Positions 63,360-64,000 of a stretch of DNA of 64,000 nucleotides are shown here, piece after piece. Under the pieces are notes generated by a model. That model did not search any database. It saw nothing but the letters and a program-made list of their open reading frames with translations, and had not been told where the DNA came from. Numbering within the stretch: position 1 is the stretch's first letter; each line of letters opens with the position of its first letter. The position numbers and the translations under genes are program-made. The stretch comes from Phoronis australis. Lineage: Eukaryota > Phoronida > Phoronidae. Location of the stretch: assembly GCA_002633005.1 (NCBI GenBank), contig NMRA01000391.1, positions 1 to 64,000 of the forward strand, written 5' to 3'.

Positions 63360-64000
63360 TTGAAAGCTCGACAGTATGGCTCATTTTACCCTGTCAAACA
63401 TGATAATTGAACATCATTTTTTTTCAGCGAGTGAGTACATGTAGATAATGGCACAGAATCTATATACTACTTTATGATCTTGCCAGACGAAATGTTCTTT
63501 CAAATATTGTTATTTCACTTTCAAACAAACGGGATATCGGCCGTAGAAATGAGGAATTGGGGTCTTGTTTTAGAAAAATAAGATTTTAGGCTCTCTTAGA
63601 CGTGGTTTGAATGTGCACTGAGTACTGTAAAGGTTACTTACATTTGAAAGAATATTTGCCAAAATTGCAATGCGTTTTTCAAGAGCTCACTGTATTGCTG
63701 ACAATGGTCAAAATTTTATCGCGCATTTTTATGACAGCTTTATGGTATAACGTATTTGAATAATCGAGCAAATTTTTCTTCCTGTTCGTTTTGTAAAAAA
63801 AATGCCCAGGTAAATTTTCACTTCTCCGTCTTATTGTGTTCTAAGTTGAAGAAACTTCAACCGCGTGTTTGTTGAACTCGGATTTTGTCACTCAAGTGCA
63901 CTTAACTGACGTAAATGCTAACGGCAACGCCAAAACATATTCTCCATACATAAATTGGATTTTTCATTCAGTGTGCTGTGCAGTTCGTGTTTGTGACATA

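Larger units (their letters stand above)
60388..64000. other. Downstream intron or intergenic region
   Basis: Follows LolA exon F, whose donor implies further exons. I find none with matching phase and domain. It holds two inverted copies of a THAP-exon repeat. The rest is unassigned. Confidence 0.45.

Noticed and set aside
1-64000. CRISPR arrays, operons or bacterial genes
   Set aside because: No regularly spaced repeats of CRISPR type. Spliced genes, telomere repeats and animal transposons show the DNA is eukaryotic.

Overview
The window is animal genomic DNA: AT-rich, intron-rich and dense in repeats. It starts with about 190 bp of degenerate CCCTAA telomere-type repeat in the orientation expected at a left chromosome end. 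TTAGGG-type telomeres, GT-AG introns of several hundred bases to 8 kb, THAP and P2X7-like transposon relics, a Penelope-type GIY-YIG fragment and tRNA-headed repeats suggest an invertebrate, perhaps an invertebrate deuterostome (hemichordate, echinoderm or lancelet). I cannot name the species. Runs of N and unmerged duplicated contig ends show this is a draft assembly.

The main feature is one very large minus-strand gene, 47274 down to 2319. I assembled it by hand from 20 coding exons whose splice sites and reading phases all fit, giving a predicted secreted protein of 1708 residues. In order it has a signal peptide; an N-terminal region resembling the fungal DUF7029/DUF7223 extracellular proteins, with an EF-hand-like loop on a 61-bp exon; a degenerate Hedgehog-N/M15-peptidase-like domain; a metallo-beta-lactamase-like (ComEC-type) domain that has lost its metal motif; a second Hedgehog-like domain; a third M15/Hedgehog-like domain; and a Cys-containing tail of unknown type. 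Dibasic furin-like sites lie at three points and could divide the precursor into separate modules. The first two Hedgehog-like domains share intron positions and phases, so they probably arose by duplication.

A second gene on the plus strand (six consecutive exons, 56066-60387, both ends missing) encodes two LolA-like domains of the metazoan secreted/lipoprotein-like type. It is head-to-head with the large gene. The intergenic and intronic DNA between them is mostly mobile-element debris.

Repeats by region: 193-386, 16071-18515 and 59409-60115 carry copies of a foldback plus tRNA-like composite. 16744-18412 and 19224-21139 are two related TTAA-flanked DNA transposons, and the copy at 59.4-60.1 kb preserves the empty target site of the first. 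Several MITE families with clear terminal inverted repeats lie throughout introns and intergenic DNA. A decayed retrotransposon reverse transcriptase lies at 53-54 kb, a Penelope-like endonuclease at 39.3-39.8 kb, and THAP-exon repeats at 35.9-36.3, 61.3-61.7 and 63.0-63.4 kb.

All homology calls are by eye from motifs; no database search was run.
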